Shown: positions 22,799-34,140 of the stretch, piece after piece
Position numbering within the stretch: the first letter of the stretch is position 1
Layout: each line of letters opens with the position of its first letter
Assembly: GCA_013396995.1 (NCBI GenBank)
Contig: VWZP01008548.1
Span: 1,178,001-1,242,000 of the forward strand
Direction of reading: 5' to 3'
DNA length: 64,000 nt
Source of the DNA: Dicaeum eximium
Lineage: Eukaryota > Chordata > Aves > Passeriformes > Dicaeidae
Made by a program: the position numbers and the translations under genes
The notes under the pieces: generated by a model
Told to the model about the DNA's origin: nothing
What the model saw: the letters and a program-made list of their open reading frames with translations, nothing else
The model's database searches: none

Positions 22799-24643
22799 CA
22801 GTGGTGATGGAAATAGTCCTAGTTGCCTCTGAGCTGATATACATGGTGTTAACTGGTTAGAGCAGAGCAAAAGATAAACTCAAGGGACTGAAATAGATTC
22901 ATAGGAGTTGATAACATATTATGAGGACAATTTCACTGGAAATCTAAGTATAGCCTTCCAAAGTACACAGCAAGTACACGAACCATGCATACAATATCAT
23001 GGGAGCTGACAAAATAATTAATCAATTAATAGAGGGCATAGATGGGCCAGGCAGAAAGGGAAAATCTAAAGGAAGTGGCCAGTTTTAGCATGTTTTTGTT
23101 TTCACCTGGTCTCATCATTTTCTCTTATGAGAAAAAGATGTTTTGGCTTAGAGTGAGCAGCTGTCTCGTAAATACCTCTTGTCAATAGACAGTAAGTGGA
23201 AAAGAACTCTTATCAGTATTTATCCTTTATGTGGGGAGGAAAGAGGTATTTATTTTACCCTACTATTTTATCAGACATCTAGCAGGGATGTCCTATTCCA
23301 GACAAGCTATGTGGGATTTACTTCAAACAAACAGCTGAACTCTTCGTCTCAAGCCTTCAGGGGAAAAAAATAGCCATGGTATAAAATAAATACAATGCAA
23401 CTGATCTCTTTTAGGAAGCTACTTTATGATTGCAGGAATGATGTCCAAGAGCAGCCTATTTCTCTGCAATGAAATGAGACTAACTCAAATGCAGAGTTCT
23501 ACAATTTAGATCTGTCATTAGCTAAATATAAATAAATGTTGAGATATATAGTTGAATATATAAAGTGTGTATATATATATATAATAGTATATTTCAAGGC
23601 AGAATATCTACATTTTTTGTTTTTCATGAAAAAAAGGGACAGCTCAAGTCCCCTCTTCTTTCATTTTCTATAATCTGATAATTTTGGAACAAATTCTGTC
23701 ACTTAGGTTAATGAAAAAGAGATCTAATGTCCTAAGTATTCTGAAAGATCTTATAAATACTGCAAATAGAAAAGGTATAGTATAATTTTTTTTTTGTCAG
23801 AAATTGTATACACTGAAGAAAAACTTAGGTTCTAAAAACATATTTTTCTGCAAACCTGCTGAAAAAAATGTATTTCCTGATAAATCAGCAAAGGATTAGC
23901 CTGCTGTCACAGAAATTGGAAATAACAAGTGCTGAAAAGTTACTGTACTTAAATTATTTGCAGATTGCAATGATTTTGAAACTTTGTAGTCAAAGTTGGC
24001 TCTGGGCACCCTGCTGCTTTAGGCAATCTTCAGCATTCCACGTTTTTAGCTGTCTCATTTAGTTTCATGTTTTGATTATATTTTTGATTTTTTTTCCAAC
24101 CAATTAAAACTGGCATGTCTTCTATGAAGTTTTTCTGTTTTTTCCTCTTTTCTTTTGTCTGCTTGTCTGATAATAGGTTCTTCTATTAAATCCTTGTAAG
24201 TTGTCTTTGAAGAGCACCATTTTTTCACAACCTTTTTTTAACTTTGTCTCATTCTTTCTGTTAAGTAACATTTCATTTGCATTTAGCATGTTGGTATCCA
24301 AAAATTTGTTTGCTTCAATAATTTAATGTTACATGATGTGCTTTTTCAATCTCAACACCCCCTCTTAGTTATTCTTTCACTTCTCTATTAGTTCTTCCAC
24401 ATAATGTTCACACCTTCCTGAAATATCTTATCCCTTTTTCTCCTTGTTTCCATAAACTGATATGACCATTCAAACTTCTCATTCTGTAGTCCATAAACCC
24501 TAAACTACTCCACGGGTAAGGCTTGAACACAGACAGATATCACACAGATACAGATTTCCTCTGTAGGCACAAAGTGGTGTTTGTTGGGGATTTCTGTTTG
24601 TTTTGCTTTGTTGAGTTTCTTTCTTTTCTTTTTCCAAATATGT
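22799..24643. other. Unique non-coding DNA with a short TA repeat
   Basis: It contains a TA run at 23570-23583 and T-rich stretches at 24060-24260. No gene or transposon was recognised up to the LTR at 24644. Confidence 0.5.
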
Positions 24644-25227
24644 TGTCCTGGTTTCAGCTGGAGTTAATTCCTTCTCAGTGGCTGTTACAGCACTGTGTTT
24701 TGGATTCAGGATGAGAATGGTGTCAATAACACACTGATGTTTTGGTTTTTGCTAAGTGGTGTTTATACTAAGTCAGGGACTTTCTTCTTGTCTCATGCTC
24801 TGCCAGTGAGGAGGAAAGCAAAAGAAAGTGGGAGGAAGCACAGCTGGGACAGGAGACCTGAACTGACCAAAGGGATATTCCACAGCACAGAGCATCGTGC
24901 CCACCCAGATGGGAGTTACCACAAGGGCATCTGATCAGGATTTGGGATGGAGGATCTGGCATCAGTCAGCAGGCAGTAAGCAATTGCATTGTGAATCACT
25001 TGGGTTTTTTTCCTTTTTTCTTATGATTTTTACTATTATTTACCAATTTACTCTTATTATTAAATTTTAATTATTTCCAATTACTGAACTCTTCTTATCT
25101 CAACATACAAGTTTTACTTTGATTCTCCTCCCCATTTCACCAGGTTGGGAAGGGGAAGAAAGGGGAGTTGAGAAAGTGGCTGTGTGGCACTTTATTTCCA
25201 GTTGCTTTTAAAACTCAACGCATGACA
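24644..25227 (+). mobile_element. Endogenous retrovirus LTR, ERVL-type, sense
   Basis: It begins 'tgtcctggtttcagctggag', and family blocks follow: 'acagcactgtgttttggatt', 'caggatgagaatggtgtcaa', 'taacacactgatgttttgg', 'gtcagggactttcttcttgt', 'catgctctgccagtgagg', 'caaagggatattccacagc', 'gcatcagtcagcaggcagta', 'agcaattgcattgtgaatca', 'attctcctccccatttcacc' and 'gtggctgtgtggcactttat'. It ends near 'cgcatgaca'. This is the best-preserved of the four family members here and retains the R/U5 blocks. No convincing target duplication was found (tatgt before, agaca after). No internal retroviral region adjoins, so it is probably a solo LTR. Confidence 0.92.
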
Positions 25228-27152
25228 AGACAGGTGGGAGTTTTCTTTTGCTTAAAAACAGAACCCCAAGTTTTCTTCCAAAGGTGAGTAGAACACCCTA
25301 AGGCATTTTCTCAGAATAGGTTTGCCAAAGATTCTCGGTATTTTATTCTGCAAAAATACATAACGCCATGAGTTCCACTCCTGTGTCCTGTTGGCATCCC
25401 AGTATCTTGTCCTGACATTGCATATCTCACATATTCACATCTCAGAAATGTCATTTTATGTGCGTTGATTCATTCGCTTGTGGCATAAAAGAGTAATTTC
25501 ATCAGTGAACACCAGGACACAGATGACATCAGAACATCTGTCCGACCTGCTGTAAACAAATGTTGAAATTCCCCACAGTCTCTGCTTGGGTGTACCATGT
25601 GACAAGCTGGAGCTAAATTCCAATTCAGATGCTTGAGATTCTGCAGCACTTCAGTGCACTCGGTGAATATGCTCTGGTAGTTGCAACAACATTTCTAAAC
25701 GAAGTTTCTCATTGAATGAACAGGAATTAGTAGTACAACCTGCGTATCACTTTTCTATTTATTTATATATTAATTCTTGTTATGTTCAGTGTCATATCCA
25801 CAGTTTTCTAGGTTCCTATTATCTTCTTAGCAAAAAAAAAAAAAAACAAAAAACAAAAAAGGGTAACAGACAACCTTATACTTAACATATATTTACCTAG
25901 TTACTGAACCTGGTTAAATGGAGAATCGAAAAGTAATAGGAAGAGTTGATTTTCTGTCACCTCCATCCCCTCCCCCCCCAGTTTTTTCCTTCTGCAATTA
26001 TTGATCTTATTTTTAGTTGTGGTAAATAACCACTATTTTGTGGTCACTTAGCTTAGGCTTATAGGTCCAAACATCTAGGCTAGGAACTATTTTTTTTTAA
26101 TAAACAGCAACAATTGAGATCTAGTGGGACCTTCAGCCTCAATTTTTACATCTGAGCTGAAAAGAGTTGCAATATTGTACACATGGTTCTGGAAATCACT
26201 ATCATCTCAGTTGTGTAACACAGCTCATGTTTTTCTGGTATTAAAGTTATTATTTAGGATTTTTTATTTTTACTTAGCACTTTAAAGGACAATGAAAGGT
26301 ATTTCTAAGTTTATTGATTTTGTTATATTTTGTTTATGCCATGCTTGTAATTTGGAAGAGTTTTTATTGATTCCTTTAATATAATTGCAAGTCTATCACC
26401 TAAATTTCCATTACCTTGCACTCTTTACTGCCAGTTACCCCTGCGTTATGTGGTTATAAAATTATTCCAATTTATGTTAGTAGCTTATACTCAGGTTATA
26501 TAGGTATAAATGATTATCAAATAGTGCAAAACTGGTAAGAAATTGACCTTTGATATTAAAATATGTTTATTAATTTTTAATGAAATTCATAAAAATTGCC
26601 AAGAAGTTTGGAAAGACATCTTTACAAAAAGTAAGAAAGAAAGATTCTATTCCATGAGACTTCCAAAATAGGAAAGGTGTTACACAAACACTCTAGAGTA
26701 TTAAAAAGTTGGATCTTACATTATCTCTGAAAAATTAAAAAGCATGCAGAACTTGGGACAGATTATCTAGTCACAAGGTAATTAATGGGCAGAATGGACT
26801 GCAAATACTGGCATGGAAATTTAAATGATGAGCACACACATAGAGCCTTTAGTATCTGCAAGAGGAATTAATTACAGGGTACAACTACTCAACGGAATTA
26901 GATGAGCCACCAAGTATTCTTTCATTCTGCAGTATTATATTATGGAGCTCCAACCCCAAACCACAACCATTCCATATTTTTGATACTTTCAAGCACAAGT
27001 CCTTGAGCACACTATTTTTTTCCACACAGAGAAAAACAATACCAAATCCGAGAAACTTCTTTCTGCCTATACTACTGATTAAAATTTAGTCTGGAAAAGC
27101 AGTAGTCATATTCTAAAGCTAACAACTGAATATTATTCAAGGAACTTGTCAC
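25228..27152. other. Unique non-coding DNA, including a compositionally balanced block at 25260-25750
   Basis: No gene recognised. The first 500 bases have more balanced composition than the surroundings and no repeat signature, which can mark constrained non-coding DNA. That cannot be judged from one sequence. An A-rich tract lies at 25831-25859. Confidence 0.45.
25831..25859. repeat. A-rich simple repeat
   Basis: A run of about fourteen A followed by two CAAAAA-type units. It is not attached to a recognisable SINE or processed copy. Confidence 0.85.
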
Positions 27153-27158
27153 CAGAGG
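27153..27158. other. Target-site duplication, left copy
   Basis: The hexamer cagagg directly precedes the LTR at 27159 and is repeated exactly at its other end. A 6-bp duplication is typical of alpha/betaretrovirus-like (ERVK) integration. Confidence 0.8.
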
Positions 27159-27556
27159 TGTCGCAGTAGAGACAGACAAGACACCTTTTTCTTCGTGCAG
27201 CAAGTATCCAATCTTTATTCTTTAAAGCTCATATTTATATGGTTTTCTAAGGGTATCATGCTTAACTCTAACTGGTTAGTAATTTTTTGCTACCCAGTTC
27301 ATTGGTTAGTATTTGCTAGAGTATGTGCTTGTCAAAAACTTTCTTCTCTAAAGGTGTTTATGTTCTTTTTTCATGGATGCAGAATTATTCTCACAGTTAC
27401 AAATTCCTTTCTCACAGGTACAGGCTGACAGGCTGATTCTCACATATACTTGTCAGGCCAGCTGTTAGCTGTATTTAGCAGAAGTAGCAGGGCTGAGCCA
27501 TGATTTTACAAGGGTAACAAGGCTCTTATTTTATAAGGCTTTACCTATATGCAACA
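27159..27556 (-). mobile_element. Solo LTR of an ERVK/alpharetrovirus-like element, antisense
   Basis: The 398-bp element reads TGTCGC...GCAACA on the plus strand. Read on the minus strand it starts TGTTGC and ends GCGACA. Minus-strand promoter elements are visible in the right order. There is a CCAAT box (attgg at 27301-27305 on the plus strand) and a TATA-like box at 27231-27240. A polyadenylation signal AATAAA follows (tttatt at 27214-27219), then about 55 bp of R/U5. The very short TATA-to-AATAAA distance is the compact arrangement seen in avian alpharetrovirus-like LTRs. Identical 6-bp duplications (cagagg) bracket it, so both boundaries are well fixed. The absence of an interior implies that LTR-LTR recombination removed a provirus. 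The 77-codon frame at 27195-27428 is incidental. Confidence 0.85.
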
Positions 27557-27562
27557 CAGAGG
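27557..27562. other. Target-site duplication, right copy
   Basis: The hexamer cagagg directly after the LTR end matches the left copy at 27153-27158 at all six positions. Confidence 0.8.
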
Positions 27563-30500
27563 GAACAACCAAGTAGTAACAAGAAAAGTTAATGAATGTG
27601 TTAGCCGAGGCTTGTATAACATATATTTTCTAGGTAGAGGCTACTTTTAGAAATAAGCTTATAACATTGACTTACTACTAATAAATAGGAAATAAATAGG
27701 AACATGAGGGAGAGACGAGGGATACCAAGAAGGGAGTTTTGATATACAAAAAATAAATATGTCCGACTAAAACCAGGACCAAAGTATCCCATTTTTTAAT
27801 GCAATCACCTGCCTATTTCACCTTTGGCTGAGAAGATTGAGTCTGCTTAGACTGAGCCCTCTTCTTTCCTCATGTTCTAATTGCACAGGTCATTGCTCTT
27901 TCTGCTGAAGGAGGAGGAAGGGATTTTGTGTTTATGTATATTCTCCATTTGTCCTTAACCATGTCACCTTCAACACTGAGGAAAGCAGAGCAAAAAACCC
28001 TGAAGCCTCTTAGATGCTCTTTCTTGGTTTTCTTTTTGTGCGGTAGAACTAGAGGCAGCCTGAATCCCTCCTTCATGGTATTCACAGAAAAAAACAGAGG
28101 TTGTTTCTGGCATTGAAAAAAACTTTCAAAGGAGAATAGAGAGGAGTTTGAAGAGAGAATGAAATCTCTGCAGAAGGGCTGGCAAGGAAAAGAAATTCTC
28201 ATAATCACTGACATCCTTCATTACCATATATGTCCAAACCCATGTATTTGAACCCAGTCATATTAGAAGAATCTTGAATGCCAGTATTCTTTCCTACTCA
28301 AAACCTGATCCTCACCTTTGCATCATGATCATTCCCACTCATCTGTCCCATCTGTAAAATCCAACCTAGTTATAAATACTATGAAGCACTGAGCCATTCT
28401 GAAAGCATTATAATGGGTAAAAAAGATTTTCTATATCTGAGCAGTGCTTGTGGTTGTATCCACCAAAAGAGGAAAATATAGAGAGGGAGTTTTGAGGTAA
28501 CAAGTCAACTACAGATATCTGTTTACTGTATTGCATGCACAAATACCCATCTATTATACATTCATTATTCCTTTAGCAATCCTTTGCATTTTTTAAGATA
28601 TAAGAATAGAAGCAGGCATCTTCTGATCTACTGGGAACTTACTATGAGGTCTTAAGAATATACTTGTAAGTCTTCTTTGAATAGATTTGGACTTACATAG
28701 TTTTGAAATAATGATAGTTTCTTATTCTTTTCTTTGTGTTTTTGCTTCTACTCTCTGAAGTTCTACAAGTGTGAATGGCTACTTAATCTGAATTCAAAAT
28801 ATGCTAATTATCCACATAAATTCAGATTTGTTTGTTTGCTAATTGAATCCCTGAACAACAATAACACTGGAAATGTCACAAGAAAAGACTGCAGTTTGTT
28901 GGCAGAAAGTACTTAGAAATAAAATGCCAGTGTGCTGGGTGTTTGGCTTAATATTCTGTTATTTTTAATCTAATTAATCTTAGTGTTTTTGATTCAGTAG
29001 AATAAATTTTCTCAGGTTTTTTAGAAAGTTAATTGGAAAGTTCATATATGTGATCTGAAGCGTCAGTGTCTATTTGATCTCAGTGTCTTTTTTAGCTCCA
29101 GATTTTGGCATAGTCCTTAGCTTTTGCTTTTCTACTTTTAATATTTCTAAAACATAAACTCTAAAGAGTTAGTTACAACTTATAAAATATTCTCCAATTT
29201 TGATTTCTTTTGCACTTCAATGTGGGAATATTTTATACTGCACCAAGCTGCAAATACTGAGTCTCAAACTCTCAATTGCATTACGGTGGTAAGCACATTC
29301 CTGACAACTGACTGCTTAGACCGTACTTTCTCCTCACCAGCCCATTTAAAATTGAAATAATGATAAAAGCAAGGAAGTTAAGATGAGAACTGTCAGGCAG
29401 TTGGAGCCATAATTTTACTGTAGTTTGTATGACTTGCTGCTATGTTTGCTGATGCTGCAAAGAGACATTATACAAAGATTTGGAACTAATGCAAAGTATG
29501 TGAAGTTGTCCCTATATCAATAGGGATATATCTAGTTATCACTGATCTATTTCCTTATAAAAATTAGATATAAATACTGTAAAAATACTAGTTGTATCCT
29601 TTATTCCAATATTAATAAATTGTTCTTGTTGTTCTACTACTAACACATTTGGATGTACTTTTGATACACTCATATACTTTTCATCTCACAAATGATTTAT
29701 TCAGTCATGTTAGTCCTTACAAGGATTTTCACTGTATATCCTTCAGTTGTTTTTTCCCCTATATTTTTCTCAAAATTCAAACATTTTCTGAAAAGTCTTG
29801 CAATAAAAATATTTCTTGATAGGAATAATATTATGAGTGCAAGTGAATATATCCAGAAATTAGTGTTTCCTTTTAGAGCCTTTTAGAGGGTAAGAATTCT
29901 GCACAACTTGTGGTACATGTTAGCACAGTGTGTTCTCACTAATCCAAATCCTTGAACTTCATCCAATTGCAGGTGACTGGTCTGTATATTCACTCTATAT
30001 TTAATTCACTATGGGAGTCCACTGATGTGATTAAAGTCCAGTGTTATGATGACAACAGGAAAGCTCTCACTGTTATAAACACGTGACAAAATACACAAAA
30101 AGTTGTGTCATCAACCATAATGCAATGCAGAAATGACTCTTTAGAAGTTTCTGCTATTTTGCTAGTTTCTGCTGGTTGTTAATGATGAGTTGCCTGGAAT
30201 AAAAAGTAGAGTATCAGTAAGGTAGGCTCACCCTTCCAAATTTCAAATTAATTCAGTGCATGAAGAAAAAAGTATTTCTGATAATTCTTCTCTTGTGCCG
30301 TATGTTCTTTCTGCCTTCAGCAAACAACAGATTTGATGTGTTTTATCTTGTTCTTTTCTTTCATTCTAAAGTCAGTGATTATCTCATCTAATAATTGTCA
30401 GCATGAGTCTTCACATGAGAGTCTTTGTCAGGATCTCAGTGGAATAACTTTGAGACGTTAACACACTTTTACACATCTATACCAATGATTGTTCTTCCCT

Positions 30501-30639
30501 GTTGTTGCTTAATGAAACTGTTTGGTGTTCCATAACTGCATAGAGAAAAAAAGTTTTATAAGAAAATACAGCACTACATTTTTTACTGTGAACAACCAAG
30601 ACTACTATTGTGTGAAGTAGAGAAGCTGCTGAGCTAAAA
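27563..30639. other. Unique non-coding DNA
   Basis: AT-rich. The longest frame is an antisense one of 114 codons at 27870-28214, overlapped by an open sense frame. Neither has a recognisable domain. No repeat family was identified. Confidence 0.45.
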
Positions 30640-30930
30640 AACCTCACTTAGGAGAAAGGTTTGAGTAGGGAAAGTGTTGGTAGCATACAACTTCACGGTG
30701 CAAGCTGGTTCTAACCCTCACTTGAGCTGCAAACACAGTGAGGAGTGTGGACCAACAAGCACAAGACTGGCACTCCTGGTCTAGCAGTTGTTCAGACCTA
30801 GCTTCAGCTGCAGTCCCAGGAGATCGCAGGTGACCATGACAGGCTTCCATGCCCCAAGGCTGCTCTATGGGGAGCTCCCACTGTCTAAACCACCACTGTC
30901 ACATTATTGCCCCCCTTTTCTTTGAGAAGC
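30640..30930. other. GC-richer island of unknown origin
   Basis: Composition shifts abruptly to higher GC within an AT-rich background. An antisense 68-codon frame (30644-30850) is present but matches nothing I recognise. It could be an unrecognised old LTR or transposon, or a regulatory element. Confidence 0.35.
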
Positions 30931-33539
30931 ATGATGTTATGTGGCATACAGACCACGACCTTCCTTAATGTGCTCACCCATTGTGCCACTTTGGTTTAGC
31001 TGGTTTTGTTTGTGCACAATCTCAGAGCAAGTTCTTTCCTGAGAAAGCCTCTTTCCCTGTGCAGTATTACTTTCTGTTCTGTGCTTGTTTCTTTCTGAAG
31101 TTCAAAAAGTTCAAGGCCCAATTAATAATATAATGATTTTAGCAGATAATTTCCCTGAAACAAGGATAGAAGTGATTAAATTTGGGTAGATAAAAATTCG
31201 GCATAAAATGTGAATATTGGTGGAATGTGTCATATTCTAGTTTGTATGAGATATATTTAATAAAATATGCTTTATATATCCCTGAAATACAAGAATGTAA
31301 CATGAGACTGTGCCATTATTTGTAAATTAAACTGGTGTCAGGGAATGTAACTAGCTTCCTAGATGTTCAAATCTAGTCACCCATAGCTATTACATCGGAA
31401 GCATCCTGGTCTGGTTTTGTCCTAGACCAGTCAGCACTCCCAAATAGTGTCCTGTCACACCTTGGTGTTTATGACAGAACATCTTTCCTAATACATAGTT
31501 TGGACATGGCTACCTTGTTACAGAAAAGAAGAGAATTCAACATGGATTTGGAATGTTCTGTAAGTATTCACAGTTTTGCTGATTGAAGGTCAGAAATCTG
31601 ATTCATTTACTAGTTCAGGTACACACTGAGTCTATTCCAGCAGGTTGCCACTACACTGTGGAGTCCTTCTCTACATTTGCTTGTCTGCATTTCAATATTG
31701 TACAAAACTTGGAAGAATTTAAATAATAAATATTGAGAAAGTCATAATTCTTAATATCTTTCAATCCAGAGAGCATCTGGGACATGTAAGAGCTTGTAGT
31801 TATTCAGGCAAAAAAAAGTAGGCATTCAAATCAATCTTTCATATCCCAGAACATCATCTGACCCTCTCTTTCTTTCCTACATGGCAGGTACTGTAGATGT
31901 AACGCGTGGAATATTTCTGCCCAAACACGGTTGTGTTCATCTGAGCTGACATACTTACACTCCCTTTCTAGCCACTCTAAGGGAATGAATGTCTCTGGAA
32001 CACAGTGCTGTCCTTGACTATCCTCGTTAGTAGACTCTCTCAGGCTAACACTCCCAGCTAAGGATGGGAAACCCATGACCAAGGGAGGTCCTGTTTAGGG
32101 TTTCTCAAATTGCAGTGATGACTATATTGAGGAAGTGACTTGCCTTTGACTGTTAGTAAAATCTATATTGCTACCCAGCTGAGTACATATTTACTTCAAG
32201 AGATAAGAAACAGCCTGCAAGATTCATGACTATATTGGCTAGGTTTCCATTAAATTTAGAAGTTCACACATTTAACTCATCCAGTAAGTTATAGATTGAG
32301 TTTACTTCATAAATTTGCTCATTTCCATGGAATGTTTCTTAGGTGACTTTCTCAAGGCACTGGAGAGCAGTGGTGAAAATTTTAAAATCAAAAGACAGTA
32401 GAGAAAATATGTACCCTGCAAAACTAGGAATCATTCTAGTACTTCATGCCATTCATTTCATTTTATAATCAATTAACTTGCAGTATCCTCCAAATTCTAT
32501 TTTATTTTCCTCAGAAGAAATACATCTGCTATCTGGAAATGAACCATGCTTGTCATTTCCCTATGTTTGAAGCACAGATAATTGTAGGAAATAGTATTGT
32601 GATCACCTACACTACAACCAAACAGCTTCACTTACTTTAGATTTTCTCTCTTTTAGGTCAGCCAGATAGTTTTGAGATAAATTAGCCACAATGTCACAAT
32701 GTCATAAGATTATGCATTCAAACAAAGTTGGAAATCACTAAAATCTTTTGTACACACCTAAGCAATTAATCTTGTTTACATGCAATTATTGCACTCAATT
32801 ATTTCTAGTAGTAAATGTCTAGCACAAGAGAAACATGACTGTGTCACTGCAATGTAAATTATTTAAAATGAAAATGAAAACAAACTTTCTTGAGATTATG
32901 CTTTTTCTTTTTATGACTATTATTTTACTACAATGGATCAAGCAAGTTAAAGCACAGCAGTAACCCTGCGAGAATTTACTTCAGCATGAAAAATTAAAAG
33001 CCCAGTTTTACTAGCTGGCCATGGAAATCTATTACAGGTCAGTGGAAGATAATAGAGTGATTACACTAGGTGACACAACAACCAGACATTTTGAACAATC
33101 TTAGTAGAAGAGCTAAAGGCAAATGTGGAATCATTTTCAATTCATAATCAATTGAAATTAAATGATTAAATGTCTACTGATTTTCATCCCTTCAGGCTAT
33201 TATTCTGTTTTATTAATCCATGGAAAAGCAGCTGTGGTTGTAACTTTCTACATTCTGATAATGGACCCTTCCAGAGCAACAAAAAACTCACAGAAATCAA
33301 CAACAGCCAGGTATTCATGTTTTGTACTTTGCTGTGATATTTTGTGCATCATGCTGTTACATTTCTGCAACTCAGCAAGAAAACACATCTCTTTCTGGAA
33401 GACAAAAATAAAAATCTATAAAGTAGTGTTCAAGCACCATAGACACAAAAGAGAGCTTTGCTTTAATCAATATGCTACTCTGAAGAGCAAGAGCAAGACC
33501 AAGAAAGATAGAAGTGGCTAACTCTCTGTTTCATTACTT
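30931..33539. other. Unique non-coding DNA with two unrecognised open frames
   Basis: At 31831-32082 an antisense frame of 83 codons has a mixed, protein-like composition and several CpGs. At 33162-33521 a sense frame of 119 codons is the longest single-frame ORF outside transposons, with a Lys/Ser/Thr-rich end. Neither shows a domain, splice context or promoter that I could name, so they are not called as genes. Confidence 0.4.
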
Positions 33540-34140
33540 TTTGATGTCAATGTTCCAAGAGCACCAATGGACTGTCAGGACTTCTGGCTTCACCTCAGAC
33601 CTGAACTCCCATTCTGCATTTGAAGATCACCAGATGTTCAATGAAGCCCTAGCCTGCTCACCTTGTTAATCTATCACAGGACAGTGCTCTGGCAGCTGAG
33701 GGCACTACCCCATGCTGTGGCCAACCTTGCTTGCTTGCTGCTTTCCTTGTACCCCTGCATTTGGTGCTCCTGGGTAATTAGTTCTGGCCTTCTTCAGCCA
33801 GGTCTTGGCCCTCATGCATCCAGGTCCCAGCATCTTCAAACTGCCCACCACAGGCTGGTCCGAGCAGCGTAAATGTGTTCTGTAGCACATCCTGCACTTA
33901 CAGTGATCCCTTCCACCATAGCAAAGTGAGGGTGTAAGTTTTCTAAGTCAGATGTGATTATTTGTCACCACCTACCCAAAGGCTGACCCAGCAGACGCTG
34001 GCTACTCAGCAGGAGTAATTTCATAGCTCTTGTTTGGGTAATCCCTGGCACTGATGTCACTCAGTCAGTGCTGCGGATTCCCAACAATTTCTACAGTAAC
34101 CTTACTGTAAGGCAGCACACGTGTTCTTCCTTGCAAGTAA
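33540..34140. other. GC-richer island of unknown origin
   Basis: About 600 bases of higher GC, with overlapping sense and antisense frames at 33663-33890. No CR1 or known LTR blocks were found. Possibly an old unrecognised mobile element or a regulatory element. Confidence 0.35.

Noticed and set aside
33162..33521. Sense open frame of 119 codons
   Set aside because: No domain, no splice or promoter context, and composition like translated non-coding AT-rich DNA. Mentioned in the region entry but not called as a gene.
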